NCBI RefSeq assembly: GCF_002251855.1
Contig: NZ_NOXW01000019.1
Span: forward strand, 186,001 to 250,000
From: Rhodoferax sp. TH121
GTDB lineage: Bacteria; Pseudomonadota; Gammaproteobacteria; Burkholderiales; Burkholderiaceae_C
Length of the DNA: 64,000 nucleotides
Reading direction: 5' to 3'
Under the pieces are notes generated by a model that worked only from the letters and a program-made list of their open reading frames with translations, was not told the DNA's origin and did no database searches. Below are positions 1 through 9,435 of the stretch, in pieces (position 1 is the stretch's first letter; every line of letters starts with the position of its first letter). Made by a program: the position numbers and the translations under genes.

Positions 1-756
1 TTGCGCGTGGGTTTTTCGGCCCTGTTGCTTTTGCTAATCTGGCGGCCCTGGCGCTGGGCCCTTGCGCCAGCGGATCGCATGTCTTTGCTGCGCTATGGCG
101 TGGCGCTGGGTCTGATGAACCTGTTGTTCTATATGTCCTTGCGCACCATCCCGTTTGGTATTGCAGTGGCCATAGAGTTTTCCGGGCCTTTGGCGGTGGC
201 GTTGTATGCGTCGCGCAAACCGGTGGACTTTGTGTGGCTGGCTCTGGCTATCGTAGGGCTGGGTTTGCTGCTCCCATTGGTCGGCCCTGTACAGGCGCTG
301 GACGTGACCGGTGTGCTGTATGCATTGGCCGCGGCTGCGTTCTGGGGTGCCTACATCGTGTTCGGCAAGCGCCTGGGCCACTTGCATGCCGGGCATTCGG
401 TGGCGCTGGGCCTCACGGTCGCTGCCATCACCGTGGTGCCCTTCGGCATCTGGCACGCGGGCGCTGCCTTGTTGGAGCCTCAGGTTTTGCTGATCGGGCT
501 GGTGGTGGCCGCCATTTCCAGCGCCATCCCCATTTCCCTCGAAATGGTCGCCCTCAAACGATTGCCTCAGGAGGCCTTCGGCATCATGACCAGCATGGAG
601 CCTGCGGTGGCGGCCTTGCTGGGGCTCGTGATGTTGAATGAACAACTCAGCGCGCCGCAGTGGTGGGCGATTGTGTGCATCATAGGCGCCGCGGCCGGCA
701 GCGCGGTGACTGCCAAGCGCGAACCGCAGCCCGCCGTTGCCGGGCTGGTGCAGTAA
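1..756 (+). CDS. EamA-family exporter, RhtA-like (5' truncated by window edge)
   Basis: Inner-membrane drug/metabolite-superfamily exporter. RhtA-type members export threonine, homoserine or other small metabolites. The visible 251 residues are almost entirely hydrophobic helices. The segment around FGIAVAIEFSGPLAVAL matches the signature region of RhtA-like EamA proteins, and a second EamA half follows from about residue 105. Full-length family members have about 290-300 residues and ten helices, so the first helices lie outside the window and the TTG at base 1 is probably an internal Leu codon. Stop at 754-756. The next gene is convergent. The substrate cannot be deduced from sequence. Confidence 0.8.
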   Translation: MRVGFSALLLLLIWRPWRWALAPADRMSLLRYGVALGLMNLLFYMSLRTIPFGIAVAIEFSGPLAVALYASRKPVDFVWLALAIVGLGLLLPLVGPVQALDVTGVLYALAAAAFWGAYIVFGKRLGHLHAGHSVALGLTVAAITVVPFGIWHAGAALLEPQVLLIGLVVAAISSAIPISLEMVALKRLPQEAFGIMTSMEPAVAALLGLVMLNEQLSAPQWWAIVCIIGAAAGSAVTAKREPQPAVAGLVQ

Positions 757-762
757 TTCGAT

Positions 763-1872
763 TTACTTGGGCAACCAGCCCAGCCCGTGGGCGTGCAGGC
801 TCTGCACATAGAGGCGGTCTTGGGTCTCGGTGATGGCCGTGGTTTCGGGGTAGCTGCCGCTGGGGTCCTGCAGGTCTGCCACTACTTTGCCATCTTCAGT
901 GAAGGCGATCACATGGCCGTAGGCCTTGGGGATGGGCCAGAGCGCGCGTGGCAGGCGCAGCGTCAGGCTGCGCAACCAGGGCTTTTGTGCCAGCTTGTCG
1001 ATGGTGGGGTTGCGGGGCTTGGCCAGGCCCAGCCAGATCTTGCCGTCCAGGCCGCGCATCAGGTTGTCGGGGTAGCCAGGCAGGTTATCCAGCAACACGC
1101 GGGCCTGGGCACTGGGTTGTGCGGCCAAGGTGCTAAGGTCCAGGTGGTTGGAGGTCACCGCAATCTTCCACACGCGGTACTTGCCGGTTTCGTTGACAAA
1201 CAGGGTCTGTTCGTCTTGGCTGAGCGCCACGCCATTGGCAAAGCTGATGCCACTGGCCACCACACGCGTGGCCTTGGTCGCAGGGTCGTATTCGAGGATA
1301 CGGCCCGTGCTGGCTTGTTCCAGGATGTCCAGTACGCTGGCCTCAAAAGTGCCGCCCCAGTCTTTGGGGGCAAACCGGGTGGAGGCATCGCTGAAATACA
1401 TCTTGCCATTCTTGGCAACCACCACGGCATCGGCATAGCGGATGGGGTCTGCATTCACCCAGTCGGTGAGTACGGTGACCTTGGCATCGGGCGCAATCGA
1501 CAGCAGGCCCTTCATCGCATCAGCCGCAATCAGATTGCCCCGTGCGTCAAAGTCAAAGCCCAGCACGCGCCCTCCGGTATTGGCAAACACTTCCTGGCCC
1601 GAGCCGTCGGCGTTCATGCGCAAGATGTTGCCGCTGAGCACGGTGGTGTAGAGCTTGCCATCTGGTCCGAACTGGATGTGTTCGGGCCCCACTTCACCGT
1701 TCAGGTCGATGATTTGAAGATTCGCCAACTTGCTGTTGACCGCATGGGCGCCGGTGTAGCCCGGTGCAGCAGGCGCCTCCCACACCACTGGGTTAATGGG
1801 CACGGGCCAGGCCAGCAGGTACGAGGTGGCCAAGGCCACCAGCGTGATTACACACAGTGCTATTTTTTTCAT
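763..1872 (-). CDS. SMP-30/strictosidine synthase-like beta-propeller protein
   Basis: A 369-residue protein with an N-terminal membrane anchor or signal (about residues 1-22), then a six-bladed propeller of the SMP-30/gluconolactonase/LRE type. Phrases such as EHIQFGPDGKLYTTVL, GFDFDARGNLIAAD and FANGVALSQDEQTLFVNETG are typical blade repeats of this fold. Family members hydrolyse lactones or related esters, often with a bound divalent metal. The N-terminal segment suggests an envelope-facing enzyme. It stands alone, convergent with the EamA exporter, and no pathway partner is visible. The substrate is unknown. Confidence 0.75.
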   Translation of the reverse strand: MKKIALCVITLVALATSYLLAWPVPINPVVWEAPAAPGYTGAHAVNSKLANLQIIDLNGEVGPEHIQFGPDGKLYTTVLSGNILRMNADGSGQEVFANTGGRVLGFDFDARGNLIAADAMKGLLSIAPDAKVTVLTDWVNADPIRYADAVVVAKNGKMYFSDASTRFAPKDWGGTFEASVLDILEQASTGRILEYDPATKATRVVASGISFANGVALSQDEQTLFVNETGKYRVWKIAVTSNHLDLSTLAAQPSAQARVLLDNLPGYPDNLMRGLDGKIWLGLAKPRNPTIDKLAQKPWLRSLTLRLPRALWPIPKAYGHVIAFTEDGKVVADLQDPSGSYPETTAITETQDRLYVQSLHAHGLGWLPK

Positions 1873-1945
1873 GGCGTGTCTCTCCCCTCAAAGAGCGCTT
1901 ATTGTGCGCGCACCAAGCCCGGCGGTCTGCCGCCTGGGCGACGCA

Positions 1946-3412
1946 TTATTCAGGCAAGGGGTTGGGGCGGGCTGATTTTTTGGCTGCGCCTTGTGCAGCC
2001 TGCGCGTCGGCCAGCGCGGCGCTCAGTTGGGCGTAGGCGCTACGTAGCTCGCCGGCGCGGGTGGCCATCTGGGCTTCGTGTTCGGCGGCGGCATTGCGCA
2101 TGTCCACCATGTGCTGGGCGGCCTGGTTTTCCAGTTGTGTGGTGCGCTGGTGGGCTCCCATAACCTGGTCACGACGTTGCAGGGCCAGGCGGGCGACGCG
2201 GTCAAACCAAGGCTTCCAGAGTGGCGGCACGGGCGGTGGCCGTTTGATGGTGGGGCCTTCGGTTTGCTGCACGTAGTCGGCCAGTTGCAGGGCGGGTTGG
2301 GTGAAGCGCCGGTTCAGCCACAGGCAGGCCCCCAGCAGCGCCAGCAGGCCCGTTACACCCGTGGCCAACATGGGCACCATTTGTATCAGCGTTTTGCGTG
2401 CCACCACGCTGCCAGGCGCATGCACCAGCAGGCTCCAGTCAGTACCGCGCAGGGCAAAGCGCAACCAGCCCGCTTCCGGCGTATAGGGGCCTGCAGGCAA
2501 GGGTAGCGCTTTGGTGTCACTCGTGGCCAGCACCTGTCCTTGGCCATTAACGACCCACGCCTGGCCCATGGGCAGGGCGCGTTGCAGCAGTACGGCGTTC
2601 AGGGCGTCCAGCGTCAGGTCCGCACCTACCAGGCCCACATACCGCTCAGCGTTGTAGATCGGTGCCAACACCGACACCACAGCGGTTTTCTTGATCGGGT
2701 CGGTGTGGGCGCCAGTCCACACCAGTTCTTTTTGCGGGTTGCGCGTGGGACCCGCGGCGTCCAGAGGATGGGTGCCCCCCGCATCCCACAACGTGGCCAG
2801 GGCAGCAGCCATCTCGGTCTGGCCGGTGGCGGTAATCAATTCCTCGCGCGATTGGGCCGGATACACCCAGCGCCATTGCTTTTGTGCGTCGTAGAAGTAG
2901 CTCCATTGCAGCCGCTGGTGCTGGCTGTGCGACGCGGCCACCTGGGCCAGTGCGCCCAGTGGGGCTTCTACGCCACGGCGGTAAGCCGTGGCATCAGCGC
3001 CGGGGTCCACGTGCACCGCGCCCACGTCTTTCACCAGGTCTTGTGGCAGTCGGTCCCAAGGCGCGTCACGCAGCGGCGCCAGGTTGCGCCGCTCCAGGCG
3101 GTCGACCAAGCTGTTGTCGCTGAGCAGGGGCTGGCGCAGGTTGCGCTCGGTGGACAGGCGCATACCGCCCACATGGCTGCGCGCCACATCCAGGGTATCG
3201 TTCAGAGCCAGCTGCATTTGCTCACCCTGGCTGCTCAGGCTCCACCACAGGGCGGCACGCTGGCGCGCGTACACGCTCCAGCCGTAGGCCAGCAGGGCAA
3301 TGGTGAAAACCGCCATCACGGTCGCCAAGGCGGCGGTGTGTTGGCGCTGGATATGTCGTGCCGACGGGGCCGGCGCTTCGGTGTGCGGGACAGTGTCAGA
3401 CATGCCCGCCAT
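1946..3412 (-). CDS. Cache-type membrane sensor lacking an output domain
   Basis: A 488-residue protein with one helix near residues 27-49, a long periplasmic region of dCache/PAS-like style (the stretch VSVLAPIYNAERYVGLVGADLTL is typical of Cache domains; shown in part), a second helix near residues 342-366, then a cytoplasmic tail of about 120 residues. The tail is Ala/Gln/Glu-rich and probably coiled coil. No HisKA, HATPase, GGDEF, EAL or methyl-accepting signature follows, so signalling would need a partner. It starts 6 bases after the stop of the solute-binding protein upstream, so the two are probably co-transcribed. An alternative start is nine bases downstream (at 3403). Confidence 0.65.
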   Translation of the reverse strand: MAGMSDTVPHTEAPAPSARHIQRQHTAALATVMAVFTIALLAYGWSVYARQRAALWWSLSSQGEQMQLALNDTLDVARSHVGGMRLSTERNLRQPLLSDNSLVDRLERRNLAPLRDAPWDRLPQDLVKDVGAVHVDPGADATAYRRGVEAPLGALAQVAASHSQHQRLQWSYFYDAQKQWRWVYPAQSREELITATGQTEMAAALATLWDAGGTHPLDAAGPTRNPQKELVWTGAHTDPIKKTAVVSVLAPIYNAERYVGLVGADLTLDALNAVLLQRALPMGQAWVVNGQGQVLATSDTKALPLPAGPYTPEAGWLRFALRGTDWSLLVHAPGSVVARKTLIQMVPMLATGVTGLLALLGACLWLNRRFTQPALQLADYVQQTEGPTIKRPPPVPPLWKPWFDRVARLALQRRDQVMGAHQRTTQLENQAAQHMVDMRNAAAEHEAQMATRAGELRSAYAQLSAALADAQAAQGAAKKSARPNPLPE

Positions 3413-3418
3413 TGTGGA

Positions 3419-4618
3419 CTAAGCGCCGTAGCGCCGGGTCCATTCCTTCTCCAACGGATCCACCCAGCTGCCGTGCGGTTCGGGAATAGCCGGTGCACTC
3501 TTCTCTACCTGGCCTGGCAAGGGCTTGGCGGCAAATCGCGCGCGTTCCGGGGGGCTCAGTTTGTCCAATGCCAGCACGGTAGGGTCACCCCAGATGGCAA
3601 TGTCTGCCTTGCGGGCCTGGGCTTCGGCGCTGAGCAAGAAATTGGCAAACACCTGCGCACCCTCGGGCGCCGAGGCGTTGACCGGAATCGCCACAAAGTG
3701 GGTGTTGCCAATTGTTCCGCTATCAAATTGGTAGCTAATCACGCTATCGGCAAGGCGATTCGCAGCAATTTCGTTGGCCGCATCGTTGGGGTTGAAGGTC
3801 AATGCCAGGTGCAGCTCGCCATCGGCCAGCATTTGGCGCATGGCTTCGGCGTTTTGTGGAAACTGCTTGCCTGCCCGCCACAGGTGGGGGTGCAGCTGGT
3901 CCAGTGTGGCCCACAGGGGGGCCGTCGCTTTGGCAAACGACTCCATGACCACGGGTTTGTAAAAGGCGCTGCGGTACTCGCTGCTGTCCAGCAGCAGCTG
4001 TTTCAGGAAGGTAGTGCCATGAAAGTTGGGGGGGCGTGGGTAGGTCACGCGGCCCGGGTTGGCTTTGGCGAAGGCTTGCAGCTCGGCCAGGCTTCTGGGG
4101 GGCTTAGGGGTGCGCTTGCGGTCCGCCATGAAGGTGAGTTGGGCCATGCCCCAAGGGGCTTCCATGCCGTCCACAGGCTCCGAGAAGTCCATGCGTGTCG
4201 TGGGCTTACCTTGCACGTCCACCTTGGCATAGGCGGGCAGGCGCTCAGCAAAGGGGCCAAACAAAAGGCCTTCGCGCTTCATGCTCAAGAAGTTCTCGCC
4301 ATTGATCCACACCAGGTCCACCGTACCGGCCATCTTGCCCGCTGCCTTTTCGCTGCGCACCCGTTTCACCACATCGGCGGTGTCGGTCACCTTGACATGT
4401 TCCACCTTCACGCCAAAGCGCTTTTCCACTTCGGTCGCGGCCCACCGGATGTAAGCGTTGATGTTCTCTGCACCACCCCAGGCGTTGAAATACACCGTCT
4501 GGCCTTTGGCCTTGGTCTCGATGGCGCTCCAAGCCGGTGTGTTTTGGGCAAAGGCAGGCGTGGCAAATGCGGCACCCGATAGGGCGAGAACTTGGCGGCG
4601 AGAAAGAGCTGGTGTCAT
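3419..4618 (-). CDS. ABC transporter solute-binding protein, YnjB-like
   Basis: A periplasmic binding protein of 399 residues. I chose the ATG at 4616-4618 because it opens a twin-arginine-like signal (SRRQVLALSG...AFATPAFA, then Q); the open frame continues upstream without recognisable sequence. The mature part has the features of extracellular solute-binding proteins (VEKRFGVKVEHVKV, DLVWINGENF), and the ending IPEPHGSW...EKEWTRRYGA is characteristic of YnjB-type proteins. YnjB belongs with a permease and an ATPase, but neither is adjacent here. The ligand is unknown. The Cache sensor follows at once, suggesting a sensing or uptake pair. Confidence 0.75.
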   Translation of the reverse strand: MTPALSRRQVLALSGAAFATPAFAQNTPAWSAIETKAKGQTVYFNAWGGAENINAYIRWAATEVEKRFGVKVEHVKVTDTADVVKRVRSEKAAGKMAGTVDLVWINGENFLSMKREGLLFGPFAERLPAYAKVDVQGKPTTRMDFSEPVDGMEAPWGMAQLTFMADRKRTPKPPRSLAELQAFAKANPGRVTYPRPPNFHGTTFLKQLLLDSSEYRSAFYKPVVMESFAKATAPLWATLDQLHPHLWRAGKQFPQNAEAMRQMLADGELHLALTFNPNDAANEIAANRLADSVISYQFDSGTIGNTHFVAIPVNASAPEGAQVFANFLLSAEAQARKADIAIWGDPTVLALDKLSPPERARFAAKPLPGQVEKSAPAIPEPHGSWVDPLEKEWTRRYGA

Positions 4619-4679
4619 GGTGCGGGCAGAGTAGTGAATGGGGTTGGTCGAGCGTGGTACGTATTTCTTACACGCAGGC

Positions 4680-5792
4680 CTAGGCGAGCAGTGCCTGCGC
4701 AAACTCGCGGGCATTGAAGGTTTCCAGCTCGTCGAGTTTTTCGCCGACACCGATGAAGTACACGGGAATTGGCCGTTCGCGCGCAATGGCGGCCAGCACG
4801 CCGCCCTTGGCGGTGCCGTCCAGCTTGGTGACGATGAGACCGGTAAGGCCCAGCGCGTCGTCAAAGGCCTTGACTTGGGCCACAGCGTTTTGCCCGGTGT
4901 TCCCGTCAATGACCAAAAGCACTTCGTGCGGGGCCGTGCTCTCGGCCTTGCCAATCACACGTTTGATTTTCTTCAGCTCTTCCATCAGGTGCAACTGCGT
5001 GGGCAGGCGGCCTGCGGTGTCAATGAGTACTACGTCCTTGCCGCGTGCCTTGCCGGCGGTCACCGAGTCGTAACTCACGGCTGCGGGGTCGCCGCCTTCC
5101 TGGCTGACGATCTCCACCGTATTGCGGTCGGCCCAGACGGTGAGCTGCTCACGCGCTGCGGCGCGGAAGGTATCGGCCGCCGCCAGCAGCACGCTGGCAT
5201 TGCTGTCGGCCAGGTGTTTGGTGAGCTTGCCAATGCTGGTGGTCTTGCCCGCGCCGTTGACGCCCGCCACCATGATGACGGTGGGCGTGTGCTGGCCAAT
5301 CACCAGCGGCTTTTGCAGGGGGTGCAGCAGTTCGGTTAGTTCGGCGATCAGGATGTTCTTGAGCGCGGTGGGGTGGGTGACGCCACTGGCTTTGACCTTT
5401 TTGCGCAGGGCGCTGGTCAGGTGTTCGGTAGCGGCCACGCCGGCATCGGCCATGAGCAAAGCGCCTTCCAGGTCTTCGTACAGCGCCTCGTCAATCTGGC
5501 TGCCACCAAACACGCCCGAGATGCTGCTGGCAGTCTTGCCCAAGCCGGCCTTGAGTTTGTCCAGCCATTTTTGCCGCTCGGGCGGGGTGGCGCTGGGCTC
5601 GGGGATGGCGATGGGCGCCACCAGCGCGCTACCAATCAGGGAGCTGGTCGGCAGAGGGGCTGCAGGCGGGGGAAGCGGCACTTCTGCTACGGTGGGCGCT
5701 GCGGCTGGCGCCTGGACCGCAGGGGCGCTGGGCACCTCGGTCGTGGCGGGTGCAGGGGCGGAGGAGAACTTTTTCTTGAAAAAACTGAACAT
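4680..5792 (-). CDS. ftsY: Signal recognition particle receptor FtsY
   Basis: SRP receptor GTPase that docks ribosome-SRP complexes at the inner membrane for co-translational insertion. The 370-residue protein starts MFSFFKKKFS (ATG at 5790-5792), giving a basic amphipathic N-terminus. A Pro/Ala-rich linker takes the place of a long acidic A domain, followed by the NG domain. GTPase motifs are visible: GVNGAGKTT (G1), DTAGRLPTQ (G3), TKLDGTAKGG (G4) and the closing GVGEKLDEL. It is divergent from the M16 peptidase genes, an arrangement I recall as common in Burkholderiales. Confidence 0.95.
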   Translation of the reverse strand: MFSFFKKKFSSAPAPATTEVPSAPAVQAPAAAPTVAEVPLPPPAAPLPTSSLIGSALVAPIAIPEPSATPPERQKWLDKLKAGLGKTASSISGVFGGSQIDEALYEDLEGALLMADAGVAATEHLTSALRKKVKASGVTHPTALKNILIAELTELLHPLQKPLVIGQHTPTVIMVAGVNGAGKTTSIGKLTKHLADSNASVLLAAADTFRAAAREQLTVWADRNTVEIVSQEGGDPAAVSYDSVTAGKARGKDVVLIDTAGRLPTQLHLMEELKKIKRVIGKAESTAPHEVLLVIDGNTGQNAVAQVKAFDDALGLTGLIVTKLDGTAKGGVLAAIARERPIPVYFIGVGEKLDELETFNAREFAQALLA

Positions 5793-5821
5793 GTGGGGCG
5801 TTCTTAGAATCACAGCATTCT

Positions 5822-7258
5822 ATGAAACACCCATTCCACAGGCTGGGGCGGCGCGTGGCTGCCTGCAGTTTGCCCTTGGCGCTCGCGCTTCTCGCCCTCA
5901 CGCTCATCCACCGCGCCCACGCTGCTACGCCCGCTGAGGCCCAGCAGTTCACGCTGAAAAACGGCATGGCGCTTATCGTCAAACCTGACCGGCGCGCCCC
6001 CACGGCGGTGCACATGCTGTGGGTGCGCGTGGGTTCCATGGACGAGGTGGATGGCACTAGTGGTGTGGCCCACGTGCTGGAGCACATGATGTTCAAGGGC
6101 ACGCCTACCGTAAAGGCTGGGGATTTTTCGCGCCAGGTGGCGGCGCTGGGCGGGCGTGAAAATGCCTTCACCAGCAAGGACTACACGGGCTACTACCAGC
6201 AGATCCCGTCGGCGAAGCTGGAAGACGTAATGCGCCTGGAGGCGGACCGTTTTGCCAACAATCAGTGGAGCGACGCGGTGTTTGCCAAGGAGCTGGAGGT
6301 GGTGAAGGAAGAGCGCCGCATGCGCACCGATGACAACCCCCACGCTCGTCTGCACGAGGCCATGTCGGCCCAGATCTACCTGGCCCACCCTTACCGCCGC
6401 CCCATTGTGGGTTGGATGAGTGACTTGGACGCGCTGACTGCGCAAGACGCGCGCGACTTCTACCAGCGCTGGTACACCCCAGCCAATGCGGCCGTGGTGG
6501 TGGCCGGTGATGTGGACGTGGACCAGGTGCGCGCCTTGGCCGAACGTTACTACGGCAGCCTGTCCACCCGCGCCGTGCCAAGCCGCAAGCCGCGCGAGGA
6601 GCCCGCGCAAGAGGGGCTGCGCCGCATGGACTTCAAAGCCCCGGCCGAACAGGCCTATGTGGCGCTGGCCTTCAAGGCGCCGGGCCTAACCCCCGCCGCC
6701 CTCGCCGAAGCTGGGCCTGCGGCCGATGACAGCCTGGCCCTGACGGTCCTGTCCGCTGTGCTCAGCGGCTTTGACGGTGCACGCCTGCCGCGCACGCTCA
6801 CGCTGGACGCCAACCCTGTGGCTGACAACGTCGGGGCGTACTACAGCCTCACTGCTCGCGGCCCGCAGCTCTTCACACTCTACGGCGTGCCCGCTGCCGG
6901 TAAAACTGCTGCCGACGTGGAACAAGCCCTGCGCGCCCAGGTCGCGCGGGTGGCAAAAGACGGGGTGACCCCGGCCGAGCTGAACCGGGTGAAAAACCAA
7001 TGGGTGGCGGGCGAGGTGTACCGGCAAGACAGCGTATTCAACCAGGCCCGTGCTCTAGGGGTGGGCTGGATCAACGGCTACCCCTTGGGCAGTGACCAGC
7101 GCCTGCTGGAGCGCCTGCGCACTGTCACTGCCGCCCAGGTGCAGGCCGTGGCGGCCAAGTACTTTGGCGACGATGCCCTCACCGTGGCCACGCTCTTGCC
7201 CCAGCCCGTGGACAAGACCCGCAAACCCCGCCAGTCGCTGGCCGGTGCACGCCACTAA
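5822..7258 (+). CDS. M16 family zinc metallopeptidase (catalytic subunit)
   Basis: A 478-residue secreted or periplasmic peptidase of the insulinase/pitrilysin M16 family. An export signal (about residues 1-35, ending near HRAHAA) precedes the N-terminal M16 domain. The inverted zinc motif HVLEH is at residues 84-88, followed by the glutamate-rich segment KELEVVKEERRMRTDDN, so the active site looks complete. The next gene encodes a second M16 protein without the zinc motif. Such pairs work as a heterodimer in which the second subunit contributes the Arg/Tyr substrate clamp. The genes are 14 bases apart. Confidence 0.9.
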   Translation: MKHPFHRLGRRVAACSLPLALALLALTLIHRAHAATPAEAQQFTLKNGMALIVKPDRRAPTAVHMLWVRVGSMDEVDGTSGVAHVLEHMMFKGTPTVKAGDFSRQVAALGGRENAFTSKDYTGYYQQIPSAKLEDVMRLEADRFANNQWSDAVFAKELEVVKEERRMRTDDNPHARLHEAMSAQIYLAHPYRRPIVGWMSDLDALTAQDARDFYQRWYTPANAAVVVAGDVDVDQVRALAERYYGSLSTRAVPSRKPREEPAQEGLRRMDFKAPAEQAYVALAFKAPGLTPAALAEAGPAADDSLALTVLSAVLSGFDGARLPRTLTLDANPVADNVGAYYSLTARGPQLFTLYGVPAAGKTAADVEQALRAQVARVAKDGVTPAELNRVKNQWVAGEVYRQDSVFNQARALGVGWINGYPLGSDQRLLERLRTVTAAQVQAVAAKYFGDDALTVATLLPQPVDKTRKPRQSLAGARH

Positions 7259-7272
7259 GCTGACGTATCGCC

Positions 7273-8613
7273 ATGATTACTATTAAATTCATAGCTGTTC
7301 GCGCAGTTATCACGGGGGTTGCAGCCCTTTTTTGCACTAGTTTTGCATGGGCGGGCATTCCTATCCAGCACTGGACGCAGCCCAGCGGGGTGCGTGTCTA
7401 CCTGGTGGAGAGCCCGGCGATTCCCATGGTGGACCTGCAAATTGACTTGGACGCCGGAGGGCGCCGCGACCCGGCCGACAAGCCGGGGCTGGCCAACCTG
7501 ATGGCCTCCAGCACGTCCAACGGCGTACGGGCCACGGCCACCGAACCTGCGCTGGACGAGCACCAGCTCAGCGAGGCTTGGGCCGACCTGGGAGCCTCGT
7601 TTGGGGGCGGTGCAAGCGCTGACCGCATGAGCTTTGCCCTGCGCAGCCTGACCTACCCGGACCTGCTGGACAAGGCCGTGGTGCTGGCTGCGCGCCAGCT
7701 GGGCGAGCCATCCTTCCCTGAAGCCCCTTGGTTGCGCGATCGGCCCAAGCTGATGGCCAGCCTCAAGGAGGCCAACACCCGCCCGGCCACGCTGGCAGCA
7801 CGCGCTCTCAGCCGTGCGGTGTATGGCAGCCACCCCTACGGTTGGGAAATGACGGAAGAAAGTCTGCTGCGCACCAGCGTGCAAGACCTGCGCACACTGC
7901 ACGCCACGGCGTTGCGGGCCTGCGACGCCCGTGTGAGCATCGTGGGGGCGCTGACCCGTGCCCAAGCCGATGCGCTAGTCACGCGCCTGCTGGCCCGCCT
8001 GCCCAAGACCGCGTGCACAGCGCAGCCGGTGGTGCCTGAGGTGCAGCCACTGACGGCCGCCTCGGAGCAGCGCATCCCCTTCGCATCGGCCCAGGCCCAG
8101 GTGTTGTTGGGTCAGCCTGGCTACAAGCGCAACGACCCTGACTTCTTCGCCTTGCTGGTGGGCAACCACATCCTGGGCGGCGGCGGTTTCACCGCACGCC
8201 TGACCGAAGAGGTGCGCGAGAAGCGTGGCCTGACCTACAGCGTCTACAGCAGCTTTTCGCCCGGCTTGCATGCGGGCGCCTTCACTATCGGCCTGCAGAC
8301 CCGGCCGGACCAGGCCGACCAGGCGCTGGGCCTGGTGCGCGAAGTGCTGGCCAAGTTTGTGGACCAGGGCCCGACCGAGAAAGAACTGCAGGCGGCCAAA
8401 GACAACCTGGTGGGGGGCTTTGCGCTGCGCCTGGACAGCAACAAGAAACTGCTGGACAACGTGGCCAACATCGCCTGGAATGGTCTGCCGCTCGATTATT
8501 TGGACCGCTGGACCCAGCGCGTGGAGGCGGTCCGTGTGACCGATGTGCGCACCGCCTTTGCCCGCGTGCTCCAGCCGCAGAGCATTGCCACGGTGGTGCT
8601 TGGCGCGCCCTGA
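7273..8613 (+). CDS. M16 family peptidase-like protein (non-catalytic partner)
   Basis: A 446-residue partner of the preceding peptidase. It has the M16 fold but no HxxEH: the matching region reads KPGLANLMASS. The C-terminal half keeps the R...Y pair in LTEEVREKRGLTYSVYSSF, which in this family binds substrate in the heterodimer. The N-terminal export signal (about residues 1-27, ending SFAWA) is encoded largely by a copy of the dispersed repeat described elsewhere in this window (7281-7326), which is unusual. It probably works in the periplasm with the upstream subunit. Confidence 0.88.
   Translation: MITIKFIAVRAVITGVAALFCTSFAWAGIPIQHWTQPSGVRVYLVESPAIPMVDLQIDLDAGGRRDPADKPGLANLMASSTSNGVRATATEPALDEHQLSEAWADLGASFGGGASADRMSFALRSLTYPDLLDKAVVLAARQLGEPSFPEAPWLRDRPKLMASLKEANTRPATLAARALSRAVYGSHPYGWEMTEESLLRTSVQDLRTLHATALRACDARVSIVGALTRAQADALVTRLLARLPKTACTAQPVVPEVQPLTAASEQRIPFASAQAQVLLGQPGYKRNDPDFFALLVGNHILGGGGFTARLTEEVREKRGLTYSVYSSFSPGLHAGAFTIGLQTRPDQADQALGLVREVLAKFVDQGPTEKELQAAKDNLVGGFALRLDSNKKLLDNVANIAWNGLPLDYLDRWTQRVEAVRVTDVRTAFARVLQPQSIATVVLGAP
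7281..7326 (+). repeat. Dispersed repeat copy encoding an export signal
   Basis: The segment ATAGCTGTTCGCGCAGTTAT followed by a G-rich stretch and TTGCAGCCC matches the repeat core (ATAGCTG-YT-YGCGCAGTAT, then GGGCT-GCC). It encodes residues roughly 4-18 of the non-catalytic M16 subunit, the core of its signal peptide. Confidence 0.6.
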
Positions 8614-8635
8614 GCGCGCAGCGTTCAACAGGCGC

Positions 8636-9334
8636 TTAGCGCAGCGCCATCAGGCCCGAGGCCTTGCAGTCGTACATGCCTTCGTCGGCGGTTTGCAGCA
8701 GGCCCTCCAGGTCCGCACCGTGGCGCGGGAACAGGCCAAAGCCCACGCTTGCGCCCACGGTCACGTTGCTACCGTTGGGCAGGGTAATGTCTTCCGCAAT
8801 GGTGGCAATCAGTTTGCGGCCAATGTGGACCAGTTCGTCGGGGTCGTCAAACGACTCGATCAGCAGCACAAATTCGTCCCCACCAATGCGGGCCACGGTG
8901 TCGGATGCGCGTACAGCTGCCACCAGGCGCTGGGCCACGGTGCGCAGCACGATGTCGCCTGCAGCGTGGCCGTAGTGGTCGTTGATCACCTTGAAGCCAT
9001 TAAGGTCCACCATCAGCAATGCAAATTCCACGCGCTTGCGTTTGGATCGCTCCAGCGTCAGCTGAAAGCGGTCAGCCAGCAGCAAGCGGTTGGCCAGGCC
9101 GGTTAGGCCATCGGTGAAGGCTTGGTTCTTAAGCTGCTGGGTCGTCCGTTCCATGGCGGCTAGCTCGCGTTGCAGCACGGTTTGTTGGTCCAGCGCCATG
9201 CGCAGCCGCAGGCCCAAACGAACCAGTGCCCAAGCCACAGGAAGCCAAGCCAGGTAGGGCGATACGGCCAGGCTGAGTGCTGCCAGCAGCAAAGCCAAAG
9301 CCTCGAATCGGAAGAGGGCAAACAGGGACGTCAT
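8636..9334 (-). CDS. Membrane-associated diguanylate cyclase (GGDEF)
   Basis: A 232-residue protein that should make cyclic di-GMP. From the ATG at 9332-9334 it has a hydrophobic N-terminus (about residues 5-40, one or two helices), a short coiled linker and a GGDEF domain. GGDEF is at residues 151-155, and an RxxD inhibitory site (RASD, residues 142-145) stands exactly five residues before it, so product inhibition is likely. The lead-in FTDGLTGLANR is canonical. There is no recognisable input domain beyond the membrane segment. It is divergent from rsmD. Confidence 0.88.
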   Translation of the reverse strand: MTSLFALFRFEALALLLAALSLAVSPYLAWLPVAWALVRLGLRLRMALDQQTVLQRELAAMERTTQQLKNQAFTDGLTGLANRLLLADRFQLTLERSKRKRVEFALLMVDLNGFKVINDHYGHAAGDIVLRTVAQRLVAAVRASDTVARIGGDEFVLLIESFDDPDELVHIGRKLIATIAEDITLPNGSNVTVGASVGFGLFPRHGADLEGLLQTADEGMYDCKASGLMALR

Positions 9335-9435
9335 GGGTCGTCCATTGTGCGGGGTGAACCTAGGGTTAGTACTAGGCAATTTGTTACCAAACATGACCGC
9401 GCACTTGGCGGAAGCCCTTGCGGTAAGCTGCTCGC

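Noticed and set aside
787-4582. Long antisense frames on plus (787-2163 and 2540-4582)
   Set aside because: They lie opposite well-supported minus-strand genes, their proteins are rich in Gly, Gln, His and Arg as expected from reversed high-GC codons, and they match no family.
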